64,000 nt of DNA from Crotophaga sulcirostris (Eukaryota > Chordata > Aves > Cuculiformes > Crotophagidae). Each line of letters opens with the position of its first letter. Position 1 is the stretch's first letter. The DNA lies in contig VYZB01000120.1 in NCBI GenBank assembly GCA_013397455.1, forward strand, positions 1,140,670-1,204,669, in the 5' to 3' direction. A model generated the notes under the pieces. That model had not been told where the DNA came from and ran no database searches. It worked only from the letters and a program-made list of their open reading frames with translations. The position numbers and the translations under genes were made by a program. Below, piece by piece: positions 1-12,204 of this stretch.

Positions 1-1000
1 CCCCCCCCCCCGCTCCCCGCAGGGCCAACCAGCTGGGCACGCGCCGGGCGGGACGAGCCAATGACGGGAGCGCGGCTGCGCACGAGCCGGGCGGGACGAG
101 CCAATGGGGGGAGCGCGGGGCCGTGACGGAGCGCGCCGACGTCACGTGACGCCGGCGGCCGCAGCTGATACAAGAGGTGGCTGCTGTTACCAAAAAATAA
201 AAAAGGAATATTTTGATTTATCTTAAGTAAATTTCATCTGAGTATCTGCATTTTTTTGAAAGTTAGGCAGGAACTCCCCTTGACAGTGGTACCGAAAATG
301 CCGGCAAATAAACTCCCTAAGACTCGTTTTGGAGTTTTACAAAGCCAAGCACGCTCTAAGTTCAGCGCTGGTCGCGTGAGGGAACGATTTCCATCAATCC
401 CGCGTAACGGGACGGGAGCTGGGCACAGAATACATTTCCCACTAACACGCACAGACCCTATTTGCCCGCATTTTCGCCACCTCAGCGACCCGGCGGGGCG
501 GCTGCTCCCGGCTCCGCCCGGCGCTGTCGCCGCGGGCACGAACAGTCCCGCCCCCGCCTCCCTCACCTCCTCCCCTAACCCGCTTCTTCCGACACAACGC
601 TGGGCCAACCAGCGGCGGCGGCTGGGCGCGCGCCGGGCGCGATCAGCCAATGGGAGCGCGGGGCTGGTGGGGCGGGTGCGCGGCGGCCCCGCGACCGGAA
701 GTGTCTGTCAGGGGCCCGCTATGGCGGCGGGGCAGGGGCTGGGGCTGTGGGGCTCTAGGGCCAGGGTTCTGGGGGTCAGGGCCTGAGTTCTGAGGCCGGG
801 GCTCCAGGATTGGCCTGTACACCACAGGGAAGCTGGCCTCGGGTTGGGGTGCAGGGCGGTTGGGTGAGGCGGCAACAGCCCCTGTGCAACCACCTGTCCC
901 GGTAGTTGCGTGAGAGTGAGGGATGGGACAGAGGCCTTCCTGAGGTTCTGCTTCCGGGTGTGCTTGGGGAGGGGGCTCAGGTGTGTTAAATTCTGCCTGG
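1..1000. promoter_or_regulatory. CpG-rich promoter-like region
   Basis: Two CpG-dense blocks (about 1-170 and 480-735) are separated by ordinary sequence. Three CCAAT-containing modules occur at about 33-75, 76-120 and 621-665; the first and third also share the upstream motif GGGCCAACCAG. A perfect 10-bp palindrome GTCACGTGAC (141-150), overlapping GACGTC, matches USF/TFEB-type sites. An ETS site ACCGGAAGTG lies at 694-703, with ATGGCGGCG 18 nt downstream at 721. No TATA box is seen. The gene controlled is not visible: the ATG at 721 opens only 21 codons, and nothing coding is recognised on either side. In mammals RAP2A lies downstream of MBNL2 in the same orientation, so this could be its upstream promoter, but that is synteny-based guesswork. 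Confidence 0.6.
729..752 (+). other. G-quadruplex motif
   Basis: Four runs of four G separated by CA, CT and CTGT on the plus strand, within the CpG-rich block and just after the ETS site. This fits the strict G4 pattern. Formation in the cell is not shown. Confidence 0.6.
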
Positions 1001-2295
1001 TTTAATCCTGGCAGAAGGTGTCTGGGGGGGGGCACGAGGCCACCATGTTAATCCCATTCGTGTATACAAAAGTAAATTGGAGTCATAAAATCTTAACGCC
1101 CAGATCTGGTGAGTGTGCCTTTTGGATACAGTGTGAGAATTCCTTTTAGGTTCACTATGATTGCAATGCTGGCCTGTGCTTGCCAGGGATGCCATTAGGT
1201 GTTTGTTACTAATGAGCCTACTGGTTGTCCCCTTCTGATAGCAGCTGAGGGCCAGGAAGGATGGTGGTACATTTTGAGAAAAATTACTCCAAATAATAAC
1301 AAGAATTAAAGTGATTGATGAGGGGACATAAACCACGTACCATGGCAGCCAGTATCACTCTGGAAAGATGCTCACATTTGTATGCTTGTCTTTCTACTAT
1401 GAGAGTGACCTTGATCTTTCTTGGTTTTTTTTCGTCAAACATCCTTGGTTGGAACGATCTGATAGAATCAAATAAATAAAGAAAAGACTTTATTTCCGTT
1501 ACAGGCTTCAGGTTCAGCCCTTGGTCTGCTGTTCAGATACTTTCTGAAAGATGTCAACAAAGAGCTCACTTCTGGGGTTGCACTTACTGTGCTGTTCTTC
1601 CCTTTGCATTGTCACACCCTTGTCTTGAGTAAGGTCTAAGGAGTCAGCCTGCTTTCTGGGCAAGTCCAGTTCTGCTTCCATGTGGACCTGTTTTCATGTT
1701 TCCAAACCTAATGGGGGGTTTGAGTGGCACATGTATTTCTGGCATTTTGGAGCACATTTATCTTCTATCTGAGTCTTTCAGTTAAATGCTAGCCACGTGC
1801 AGTGCTTTGAGCTTTCTAGTGTTTTGCTTGAGCTTTCTGTTATAGTCTGGCATTTCCTCTCTGTGTTCTTTGGGGGTATTTTGGTTTTTGGTTTTTTTTG
1901 TTTTTGTTTTTTATCTGCAAAGCTTCAAAAGTTTATCTTAGGATGCCCGTAGCTTTGGTCTATCTAGAAGAAAAAAGATTATTTGCTGGCTTCTCGCAAT
2001 GCCCACAAAGTCAAAAACCACTAAGACAAAACCAAACCCCCACATATCTGTGTGATGTAAATACATTCAATGCCAAAAAGATACACAGAATTTCTTGCAG
2101 GACTGTCAGAATCCATTTGTGAATGTTGCAGAGCCAGGTCAGCCAAGTCAGTAACGAGTAATAATTTCAATGAATAATCTCATTTCTGTTGATGACTTGA
2201 TACCTTCGAGCATAGAAATGAACTTACAAGAACATGCAATAGCACAAAAATGTAAGATAGTGCATGTATGGATTGATTTGTTGCATAAATCCAGG
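1001..2295. other. Intergenic, no gene seen
   Basis: No coding sequence is recognised. An inverted repeat AAATAAAG (1474-1481) / CTTTATTT (1488-1495) places an AATAAA hexamer on each strand, which could end short transcripts from either side. Confidence 0.5.
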
Positions 2296-2580
2296 AACCC
2301 TCTGGCAGAGGAATGGGAAAATACCTGGGTGTATTAGTCAGCGATGACAAGAAGGTGCCAACTTACCACGATTGTGAAAAAACAAATGTTACTGTGGTGT
2401 ACACACAGTTCTGGGTGACTAGGGAGATTGTTCTGATAAACCATGTCCAGGAAAGAGGAACTTGTGCAGAAATACACCCAGGAGGGTTACTGGAAAAGAA
2501 TAAAGCTTATCTGCAAGAGTACACTAATAATATTTGTCTGGCTAACCTAGGAGAAGCAAATGCACAGGAGGGCTATGAGT
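2296..2580 (+). repeat. Possible ancient CR1-like fragment
   Basis: The frame at 2313-2582 includes YLGVLVSDDKK, which resembles the [10 protein letters not shown] block of CR1 ORF2 seen clearly in the younger copies of this window. The rest is too diverged to align by eye, so this is a weak call. Confidence 0.3.
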
Positions 2581-5500
2581 AACCAATAACCCAGGGTAGA
2601 GTCAAGCACAAGCGAGTAGGCATTTAAGGTGATGAACAATATTCAGAGAAGAGCACAGATCTAAACTGATTATACTCTAGTTAGAAAACTAAGAGCTATC
2701 TCAGAGGACTGAAGGTTTCGCCTTCTGTTAAGAATGGTGAAATATGAACAAGTCTAACAGGCTTTAATATGTTTTGTGCTTCAGAACAGAAAGATGATGT
2801 ACAGTAATTCAAATTAGATTTAAGTGGTCTGTGTTGAAGGGAGGAGATTTGAGCCTCCTTTTGTTACTCATGCTGATGTTCAGTACTTCTCAGAAAGAAG
2901 CTGTTAACTGCTGGTTCGTGATGAGGATGATGATTAGAGAAGGCAATGGTTCAGAAGGAGGTAACAGGAATGCTCCCTCTGGAAAGATTTGCACATCACA
3001 CAGACTGCCAAATTTGATGGGCAGCAAAGCGTTTTTTCACTTAATGATGGTGGGGTGATGTGTGCAGGGACTGAATAAACATGTACAAAACTGAAATATA
3101 GAGGGACAGTATACATAGCGTGGAGGATGGAAAAGAAAAGGCAGGGTGGGAGGAGGTGCTGGATACATTGAACGGATGAGTGTTCCCTAGGATCTCAGCC
3201 ACTCCAGTTGTGAGGCTGAACACCGTACTATTTCTCTGTTTTTCTTGCCTTTGCCCTTGGTTGATTTTGATTCATCTGGGGAAAATGACAACATTGAAAA
3301 TTCAGCTGATACATGCTGGAGGCTCAACCCTAAGAACAAATACAATATCAGTTATGTGGTGTTACTTAGGTGGAGAACATGGGGCTGTTTAGGTGCTGCC
3401 AGTCTTTCCTTTATGCACATTGTTTGTTCTTTTGCTCTTCTTTACCAGAAAGTGGGTGGGTGGGGGAGAAGTAAATTTCAGTGGAAGAGAAACTTCCTGC
3501 CACATGACATTGAACTGGGCAAGGCTTGCCAGGCAAATATCTCAGCCCACAGCATGCCTTCCGAGCATGACTTCCTTTGCAGCTTCTCACAGGACACTCA
3601 GAAGTCATCTAGTCCCTCTGTGTTGTACAGCTGGGTTTCTGCTGGCTTCCTAGGATTTAGAAACTTCAGTTTTATTGCTCACTTCTCAAGTCTTTTTATG
3701 TCTTATATCAGACTATCTCATTTCAGACTTCAGCAGCCTGCAGCTAACCACAGTGTCTTGTGATAGATGGGAGTTTCTCAATAAATATTGAATTTTTATC
3801 TTACACATAACCCAACATACTGTTTCATAAGTTTTTTGCTAGCTATTGTAGCCTCTGACTGCATGGTAGGGTATGTATATGAAAGAGGAGCAAGACTTCT
3901 AACATCTATTTTTATTTCAAAGCCAGGGTCTGCTAATTCCTCAGTAGCAATGGTATCAGTGGCAAGATGTAAACTGAAGCAATATGAAAAATGGGAAAAT
4001 CCATAGGCCCCTCCCTCTGAGAGCTGATGATGGTCTCCTGACACTGAAGCACAAGAGAACGTATGAAATAGAGCCTGTCTACTCTTCTAGTATATATTTG
4101 TTTTCTGTGATAAAGAACTCTTTTAAGTGCATATTAGTAGAACAGCAGTGATTTCCTGTCCTTGCTCACTGTCATCTTTTTAAATCCAGTCTGGCAATGC
4201 AATTCTGTCATCACATGGATTGCTCCTGACAGTGTGTCATGTCAGTATTTTTGGAAGTGCAGCCAGCGTTAAGGATTTAGATTATGTTTAGTCTTTAATA
4301 TTTCTTGCTAAATTAATTGTCTTATTTGAATTGTCTGTAAAATTGTTATCAAATTCAGGATGCAACTAACTGGAGTGAAAAGTGGGTGACACTGCCCTTA
4401 GCATTTTCAGGTGATCATTCTGTTAATTACCCTTTCAGTAGTATTGTGCTTTTTTTTTTTTTACTGACTGCAAAATTGTAGGTGTTTGGCATTCCTGTTC
4501 ATGAAAATAGCTGCTTACTAGAGGAGAGCAGAAACCACCAGAGTGCAGTTGTAAAGGAAAAGAAGGTTGGACCTTCTCCATCCTGTTTGGCAGCAGTTGG
4601 GTGGCAGCTCTGATCGCCCAAGAGTTGGACTGGTGACAGCAAGCACCATCTCCAGCCTGATGGAGGGCGTGGAGTGGGATTTAGCTTACTGCACTGGAAG
4701 AACGTGTTATGTAAGCTAGGTTTCATTAACTTCACTGCTTGCAGGCCAGTTTGGGTTTGTTGGATTTTTTCATTTTGTTCTTAGGGAAATCTAAGCGCTT
4801 GGTTTTGAAGTTATAGTAGGTGTGCTTTTGTTTTGTAGTGGTAAAGCCTAGTGTGATCTCTGACTGAGGCGACTTTTGTGTCTGTGTTAAGCCTTACTTG
4901 AAATCAGGGGTGCTCTGTGCAAAAAGGAGGTAGCAGCTCTTCACAAACCTCATTGTAAGAGTCAAAATTTGCAGCGACGAATTGCAGTCATCGGTGTCTG
5001 CATTGGTTGGGGTTAACGGTTCCCTAAGCGCAGGGAGTTTCCCATGTGCTGTCCTAGGCTGAGCTCTCTAAGCTGGTAAACTGTGGTGCATGGGAGCTGG
5101 AGCAGCTCAGCTGATCCACTAAGTGCAGGTGGTCCCCATTGCCATGTTTTAGTTCTGGTACCTGGTTTTGGGAGGACAATTCACAAAGCTGAGTTAAGTG
5201 CTGGGAAATTCTTGGCAAAACTGAGACTTTGGCGCTTGGATTCCCAGCAGTCAAGTGTGTCAAGCAGGGAGATCTTACACCAGCTGATCGGAGATGTTGC
5301 GTGGGCAGCTCTTTTCTCCTCAATTTAAATTACTTATAGCCTTCATTTAAGCTTATTTAGAGTCAGGGAGCCAAAATCTGAAATGGTTGCTTGCATTTTC
5401 TGCAACTCCATAGGGGTGTACGCAGACCCTGCCTGCTTGCTGTGTTAGCTCCCAGCTCTGCCCATACCCTCACTGCCTTTCTCCCTCTTACACCTGTGCT

Positions 5501-8500
5501 GGGCCATTTCAGCTCACTGAATTTGTAGAAAGTGAATCCAGACTAGAAATGCAAATCATTTTATAATTGCTAGCTGTGAGGAACTCAACCATGAAAGAGG
5601 AACAGATTTAATGCCATCCTCAGCTTGAAACAGTTTAAACCCCCCACCTATTGCTTCCCAAGGGACTGTTTTGTGTTGTGAAGGATAACAAACTAGATTA
5701 TATTCCAGCAGAACAAGATTCAATTAATGCGTTTTACCTTACAAGTAGAGAGGACAGCAAGTGTGAACACAGTTACTGTGTCTTCACCAATAGATATTCA
5801 TTAAGTTGCCATACCTGCCACTTTAAATTGTGTGCTCCCGTCCCCAGGGTTTGGGGTTTTTGTTTTTGACAGTTTGAAAGAGATGGAGACAGTAGGAGCA
5901 GACATATCAAAGTCTTCTCACAGTCGTAATTCAATTTTCTAACCAGAAAGGAGCTATAAGGCTTCAGTCCCCTGGGTTTATTTCAGAGGATGGCCAGTTT
6001 GGGAGCTCTGCAAACCAGGACAGCTTTCTGTTGTTATCATCTCATTAATGTTCTTTCCTGACATTGTAGATTAACTGTTCAAAGGAAGGGGATCACTTGT
6101 TGAGGGGTAGGGTGGATGCTTTTTTAGCTGCTTTATACAGTCAGTTTGCTATCCTTGTCATGTTATAAGGTCGTCATGTTTAATTGGAGATGGTGTTAAA
6201 TTTAAAAATAATAATTGCTCGTGGCCCCTCTTTTTATTAAGAGTAAAAAATTAGTTGAACCATTCCCCAAAGCACCAAGAAATCTAAGTGAAAATATTAG
6301 AATTTAGCTTGTGACCTGATTTTTATTGTTTTTAGCGGAGTTTTGGTGGACTTTTGCTGATATATTGTGGCATTTCACAACAAAGTTTTCTTTGCTTCCC
6401 ATAAGAGCAAACAGGAAACCCCAGCAGTGTTATTAATTTTAATGAGAAGCTTCCTTTGCATGTCTAAGTTTTGTAAAAAATACTCATCTGCCAATCAAGT
6501 TAAGTCAAATAGCTGTTGTTCAGATGTAGGTTCAAAACAGGGAAAGTCAGTTTCAGGATATAAAAAAACACAGTAAAATAAACTAAAACCAGCTACTTTA
6601 TTATTCCATTTGTCTCTTTGTTTTTCCTTATGATGTTCAAAAATAAATCAATTCAATCGCAAGACTTAAGAGAAAGTGAAGGTAATGATAGCCTGTTTTT
6701 ATTAAGGTACAAAAGTCTTGCAATATCTGTCACAAGTCACATAACCATTTTTTTTTTCTGAGTCATACTTGAAAGGAAATGTTTAACTCCTCCTTTTTAA
6801 TAACCAGAGCATAAGCATCAGGGGCTTGTATTTCACAAGCATTAGCTATTGCAGGCGTCAATAAAAAAATAATATTACAGTTACAATAATATTTTCTTTT
6901 TACACGGTTATTTGGAACTGAATTAAAGTTATTTCAGAACTCAATTAAATTGTAACATACCTTAATTGCTGAATTACACCGTAAATTAAAATAAGATTTC
7001 CAGTACACCTTCCACATATGTATTTCTTATATATGCCTTTTCTTAAAAGGGACAGCATTAAATTTTCATCTCATGTTAATCAAATCATAGCTTAGATCAG
7101 TTCAATTCCGTACGTGTCCGAAAACTGAATAGGTCATTTTGGTGCATGTCCTGATAGACGCATTTGTTCTGCATGTTTGGATTTGCATCATCTCTTCTAG
7201 GCAGTGAATCTGGTTGCTCTGCAGAGCATCCTGATCAGACACCGAAAGACCCCTCAAGGGTCCCTGAAGAGAGACAGATTTTAAGGGCAGACCACAGAGA
7301 ACAAGGTTTTAAGGGCTGACCATGGAGATTTAGGTTTTAAGGGGGCTGGCCACTGTCTGGGAACGTGAAATCCCCCCAAAAAAGACTCGGCAGCCAATTT
7401 GTCATCAAACACTGACCCCCATCTCCATACACGCACAGCGGGACAAAGGTGCCCAGCTCAAGTGAGGGCCCACCACTCCCTCCCTTGGTGAATGCACAGA
7501 TGTAAATGGGAGGTGATTTGGGATCTGAGTGTGGGGAGGCAGGTCTCACCTGTAGAGTAACTTGTCTCTTTCTACCCGAAGGTCGTCTTCTGGAGTTCCC
7601 ACTTCTGGGAGCTTGTTGAGCCCAACCTCTAATTAGCAGAACAGGAAGTTTTGACTAAATGCTTCAGAATCATGTGTTTTATATGTGATCTTTATCAACA
7701 CAGGAGATGCTAACCACTGGCCTTCAAAGATAAACATCAAAGGCCTGAAAATCATGACTGTTTGTGACCCAACAGTCACTGTTGGATTTGCCTTTTAGTC
7801 TTTAGATATTGTTGCTTTTTTTTGCTGCTTCCTCATACATTAAATGTTTGGGTTTTTTTTTTAACAGAAGCCAGGAGTGTCATGTTCATGATTCCAGTAG
7901 CTGGTGCTTTAAGAAGACCAAATATCATAAATTTTTGATAAAATTGGAAGTTTTGGCAACAGTGACTATGAATGGAGTAAAAATAGCTCAATTCTAAGCC
8001 TGGAGAAAAGATTAATGCAAGGGGAAACCAAAAAGGAACTGAGTTTGTGAGGTGTACCAAGTTCTCATACTGTTCTTTAGATCTTCAGTGCTGTACATGA
8101 CTGCAACCCTGTGACTACTGCTTTCAAGCAAACTTCCAGAGCTGTGTCATAGTGGGAGGCCTGTCCTACAAGCATGAGATAAGTATATGCAACTTTAAAG
8201 AAGAGCCACAGCTCATTTGCTTGAGGGAAATAATACAATAAATTAGCTCCAGCCTCTCTTTGCATTTCCTCTTGGGTCTCCTGTGAGGGCTGATACAATT
8301 GCAAGTAGGCTCTTGCAAAATAATTTTGGAGCAACTCAGGACATGGGGAAAAAATCCATAAAATAAGGTTTTCCAGAATTATTCAGGAGTTTTCAATTAG
8401 ATCTGAGCCTACTGCACAGAGCTGAACTTTATCAGGATAGCTTTTCTGGGGCAGATTCCAACAAGATTTCCTCATGGTTTTGGAATGAATGTGGTAAGCA

Positions 8501-11496
8501 TATTAGATGACTGGTGAATCTGCCAGAACTGATCTGTGAGAGTCTTCTCAAGGTGATCAGTGTCTGCTAGTTTCTCTCTACTTTCTGGTTCTCCTGTCGT
8601 CTTCCAAGTCAATGTTTTTCTCACACTTGGATCTCTTTTCCAGTTACTCAGAATGTGGTAAAAAATACGTAACATTTTATATTTACTTAAGGAAAGAATT
8701 CCGTGCAGCAGTGCAGCAAGGGTATTGTCTCTTGGTCGTATTTTTTCATGGTGTCATAATTCTTGGTTCTACACTTGCTGCAAACTTCCTCATGTGGCTT
8801 CTTCTTGGCTTCCTTCTCTTTTTAATGCAATGTCCTCATAACTCCCCTTCCCCAAGGCCATGCTTTCATGGTTTGTTAGCTATGACAGGGAAACTAGATG
8901 ACCAAATCCTTACTCTTCCCCCCTAGCTACTCACCAAATCATCCCCCAGTGTTCTTTCATCCAGTTAGCACAGAGCCTTTGGGCTCCAACACACCACTGC
9001 TTCTCCTCGTTCAGTCACTGCCTGCAGAGCTATTGCTGCAGTTTTGAGGAGTTGTAGGAAGGAAATCAGCACTACTTTGTTTTTTAATTGTGATTGCATT
9101 TTTGTGATCGGTATTTTATACCTCTTGGTACAAAAAACTCACTAATAATTTGATTAGTTCAGCATTTGCAAATTCTTTGGCTGTATCACACCATGGTATC
9201 TCAGCCCTGTAAATGTTCAGTGGTTGGTATAGCTCTCAGGTTCTGAAATCACCCATGAAGGGGGTTGCTTCCACCCCTACAGAGGGACAGCACTGGAGCG
9301 TCTTACTCAGGAATATCAGCATCACTGCCATGAACAGCTACAACTGAAACAGATTAGAATTTCTGTAGAGACACAGGAAAAAAATAGACTGATGAGTGAA
9401 TTTTGAGAGATCACAGTACCTTGCACTTGTCTTCACTGAATTACATCATGGGTTTTGTCCTGTTTTTTTCCTGATTTGTCAAGACAATTTTTAATTTTAA
9501 TTTTGTTCTCCAATGTACTTGCAAGTCCTTCTCAGCTTTGTACCATCCTCAGATCTAATAAGCATCATCTGTTCCAACAGATGTAGCACATCAATAAATG
9601 ACTGGTTGCTGGATTTTTCCCTAATCCAATAAGTATTTATTATCTTTATTCTTATTACATGAGAAACTAGATTTTAGCAAGTCCAGTAGCAGTGTGTATC
9701 AGCTTAGAGGTATCTGCTCTGTGACCAAAAGAGTGATGGCAGAGCACTGAGACCTGAGCCAGATAGCGTAGATAGCACATAAATACTCACTAAAATCAAA
9801 GTAGAAATTACTAGCATCATTACTAGCTCCATCCAGTTCTCTAGGTAGTGCTTGGTTTGTTCTTTCCCCAAGAAACCATCTGCAAAAACCTGCTGCCCAT
9901 TAAGGTATGGCTGTACCACTGATCATGCCCCCACTGAAAAAAAAAATCATTTATTTAAAAGTAGTGATGGCTCAGCTTTTTCATGGGATGGGACCTAATT
10001 CACCTCAATAGCCACATCCCATCCAGAAAGCTGTCAGTAAAATCTAATTGTTTAATTAAAAAGTCTAATTCATAATACATGTCACCGTATAACTTTCTTG
10101 TATTTACTTTTGCTCCCTAAAGTTTGCATCACTGTGTCATCGAAGGTACTCTTGCATCAAGGCTACTGATTACTTACAAATCAAAATTCTTGATTTGCAT
10201 CCACACAAAGGAAAGAAGATCCTTGAAAAAAGTCCAGAATTGTGTTTACAGCTGTCTTTGGATAAAGGTGCAAGAGTCTGGTGTAAATACACAGAGGCCA
10301 CAGAGACCTAGGGGAACCCTGCAGGAGAGCCACACAAGAGTCTGAAGACCTGGGACCACAGTATTCAGATCCCTGCATTCACTCCAAAAATGCTGGTTTG
10401 GAGGCCTGGAGCCATGCAGTGGTGCTTGCACTGTCCTAAGGGAATAAGTGAGTTTGTGGAGGTCTGGCATCCCACAGGCATGGTGCTCTTTGGTCGGGCT
10501 TCCCACTGGTCCATGCACCTGTCAGTGCTCCTCACTCTGGTGGGATGCAAGGACACCTGAAGAGGGGGGCAAGTCTGCAAGGAGTATCTGCTGGTGGCTG
10601 ATCCCTTGCTTTATGTCACTCATTCCTTTAAGTTTAAAACATTTTAACAGGCCATTCTCAGTAGTTTCAGCTGGGAAGGCATCAGATAATATGCAGGCAG
10701 GAGATAACCTGGAGAGCACATAAGCATCCAAGGAGGAATCATGGAAAGTGGTGGTCCAGTGAGACATTGTCACGCGTGTAGCGTGCAGCAAATGAGATCT
10801 GCTTGTTGGATGAGAACTGACAGTAAATTGATGCAAATTTGAGCTGGGAAAGCACAGGGTAAGGGCCATTTCTTTCCACGCATCCCTGGTGTGGAGGGGT
10901 CTCCTGCACTACCACCCCATGGCTCTCTACCTTCCGTGCTTAAATCACCTGTGAAGGTGGTTCAGGAGCCCCTAAGTTATTCGGGTGTTTGAAAAACCAT
11001 TATCCTGTATAGCTTTTTGGCTACAGTCTCTTAATGAGGTGCAGCAGGGAATTTGTGTCCCTGAAGCAATTTAAAAGTTTTTTAGAACAAAAAGCAGAAA
11101 ATAACCATTTAGGTCTCCAAAATAATTATTTACAGGAAGACATAGCTGCAGTTAAGTGTGGGAGGAAGAGAAACCAAGCCAACAGTAGTTCCAAATTGGC
11201 CATGAACAAATGTACTACGTGTCAGGTGGTGATACATCCAGCATAGCATTGTACCTGTGTGTCTCCACCGTGGTGTAGCTATGGCTGCAGTTCATATCAG
11301 GGCCAAATGTGTATGTGGGGACCGTGGTGATGCAGCCTGGCACCTGTGTGTGCGTCCGGGGGAGGATAAATGTGTCCCCCCTCCTTCTCACGGGGTGCAG
11401 TGGGTCCTGGAGTGCCATCTAGTTTGAAGGTGAGGTGGTGTGTGTCTATGTTAGCTGTGGTTGTACGCGTGGCCACTGTGCTACCATGCCCCATGT
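2581..11496. other. Intergenic, no gene seen
   Basis: Nearly 9 kb without recognisable genes. Open frames are short and scattered on both strands (the longest is 172 codons at 3245-3763) and resemble no protein I know. A small 28-bp tandem repeat occurs at 7277-7344. Imperfect GT-rich repeats lie at about 11230-11480. Confidence 0.5.
7277..7344. repeat. Imperfect 28-bp tandem repeat, three starts
   Basis: Copies of G(G/A)TTTTAAGGG begin at 7277, 7305 and 7333, a spacing of 28 bp. Each of the first two is followed by a diverged (A/T)GACCA-containing spacer. Too short to assign to a family. Confidence 0.5.
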
Positions 11497-11501
11497 CTGT
11501 T

Positions 11502-12204
11502 TGTTATGGTTTGAGTTAAACTGGGGTCAGTTTTCTGACTGGTTTGGCCTTAGTCTAAGTAACTCTCTTTTCTGAAAGTTAACTGCATGTTTTTCAGACA
11601 GTTTCTCTCTAGAAGTGATAACACGGGATACTGGTATGCAGAAAGGCCAATGTTTATACTTATTCCTTTAGTAACCAAGGCCATCCTTGAGCTGCCAAAA
11701 AAGGCCACACCTGCAGGGAGGGACAGACAGGACAGGTGACCCCAAACTGACCAACAGAGTATTCCATCCCATATACGTCATACTCAGTATAAAATTGAGA
11801 GATCACAGGGGTGATCTGCGATGGCTGACGTCCAGTGAGGACCTCATCTGTTTGGTCGCTCCTGATTCTGGATCCATGCGCTCCTGAATCCAGTTCCTGA
11901 GTTCAGCTCCCTCCTAGCTGTGGACCCATTCCCTCTGCTTTACAGTATTTGTGGAGACATACAGTCATCGAGGGGTGAGGGGGTGATCTCGGATATTTGT
12001 ACATATTTCATTACTTTCTAATTACTTTCATCATTATTATTATTATTATTATCATCCTTATTTCATTAAAGCTGTAGTTTTAGTTTCCAATCCGCAAGCC
12101 TTTTTCCTCTCATTTTCCTTTCTCTGGGGTGGGGAGAGACTTCGTCAGTCCAATTGCATCGTTTTAGTTGCTGAAATGAACCGGGTTGGGGCTAAACCAT
12201 GACA
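11502..12204 (-). mobile_element. ERVL-type solo LTR
   Basis: A 703-bp element with inverted ends TGTTATGGTTT and AAACCATGACA, bounded by TG and CA. It is flanked by an exact 5-bp target duplication CTGTT (11497-11501 and 12205-12209). A 5-bp duplication fits class III (ERVL-like) elements. Read on the minus strand it begins TGTCATGGTTTAGCCCC and contains GGTCAGTTTGGGGTCA and TTTATACTGAGTATGACG, which resemble the avian ERVL LTRs I remember; the orientation is inferred from this. No internal retroviral genes are present, so it is a recombination remnant. An (ATT)n run lies inside at 12033-12051. Confidence 0.85.

Noticed and set aside
1..1000. Assignment of the CpG-rich region to RAP2A
   Set aside because: Mammalian gene order makes it possible, but no RAP2A coding sequence is in the window, so no gene symbol is given.
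643..1035. 130-codon Pro/Ala-rich minus-strand open frame in the CpG-rich block
   Set aside because: Composition follows from the GC-rich DNA. No domain or conserved motif is seen, and it overlaps promoter-like elements.
3245..3763. 172-codon plus-strand open frame
   Set aside because: The longest frame in the intergenic part, but no known domain, no splice or promoter context, and codon content looks random.
8077..8334. 85-codon minus-strand frame with protein-like composition
   Set aside because: I considered an old processed pseudogene but recognise no parent protein, and there is no poly(A) tail or target duplication.
11788..12070. TATAAAA (11788-11794) and ATTAAA (12065-12070) on the plus strand of the LTR, suggesting plus orientation
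   Set aside because: Overall resemblance to avian ERVL LTRs, beginning TGTCATGGTTTA, favours the minus orientation. The motifs are AT-rich and may be chance.
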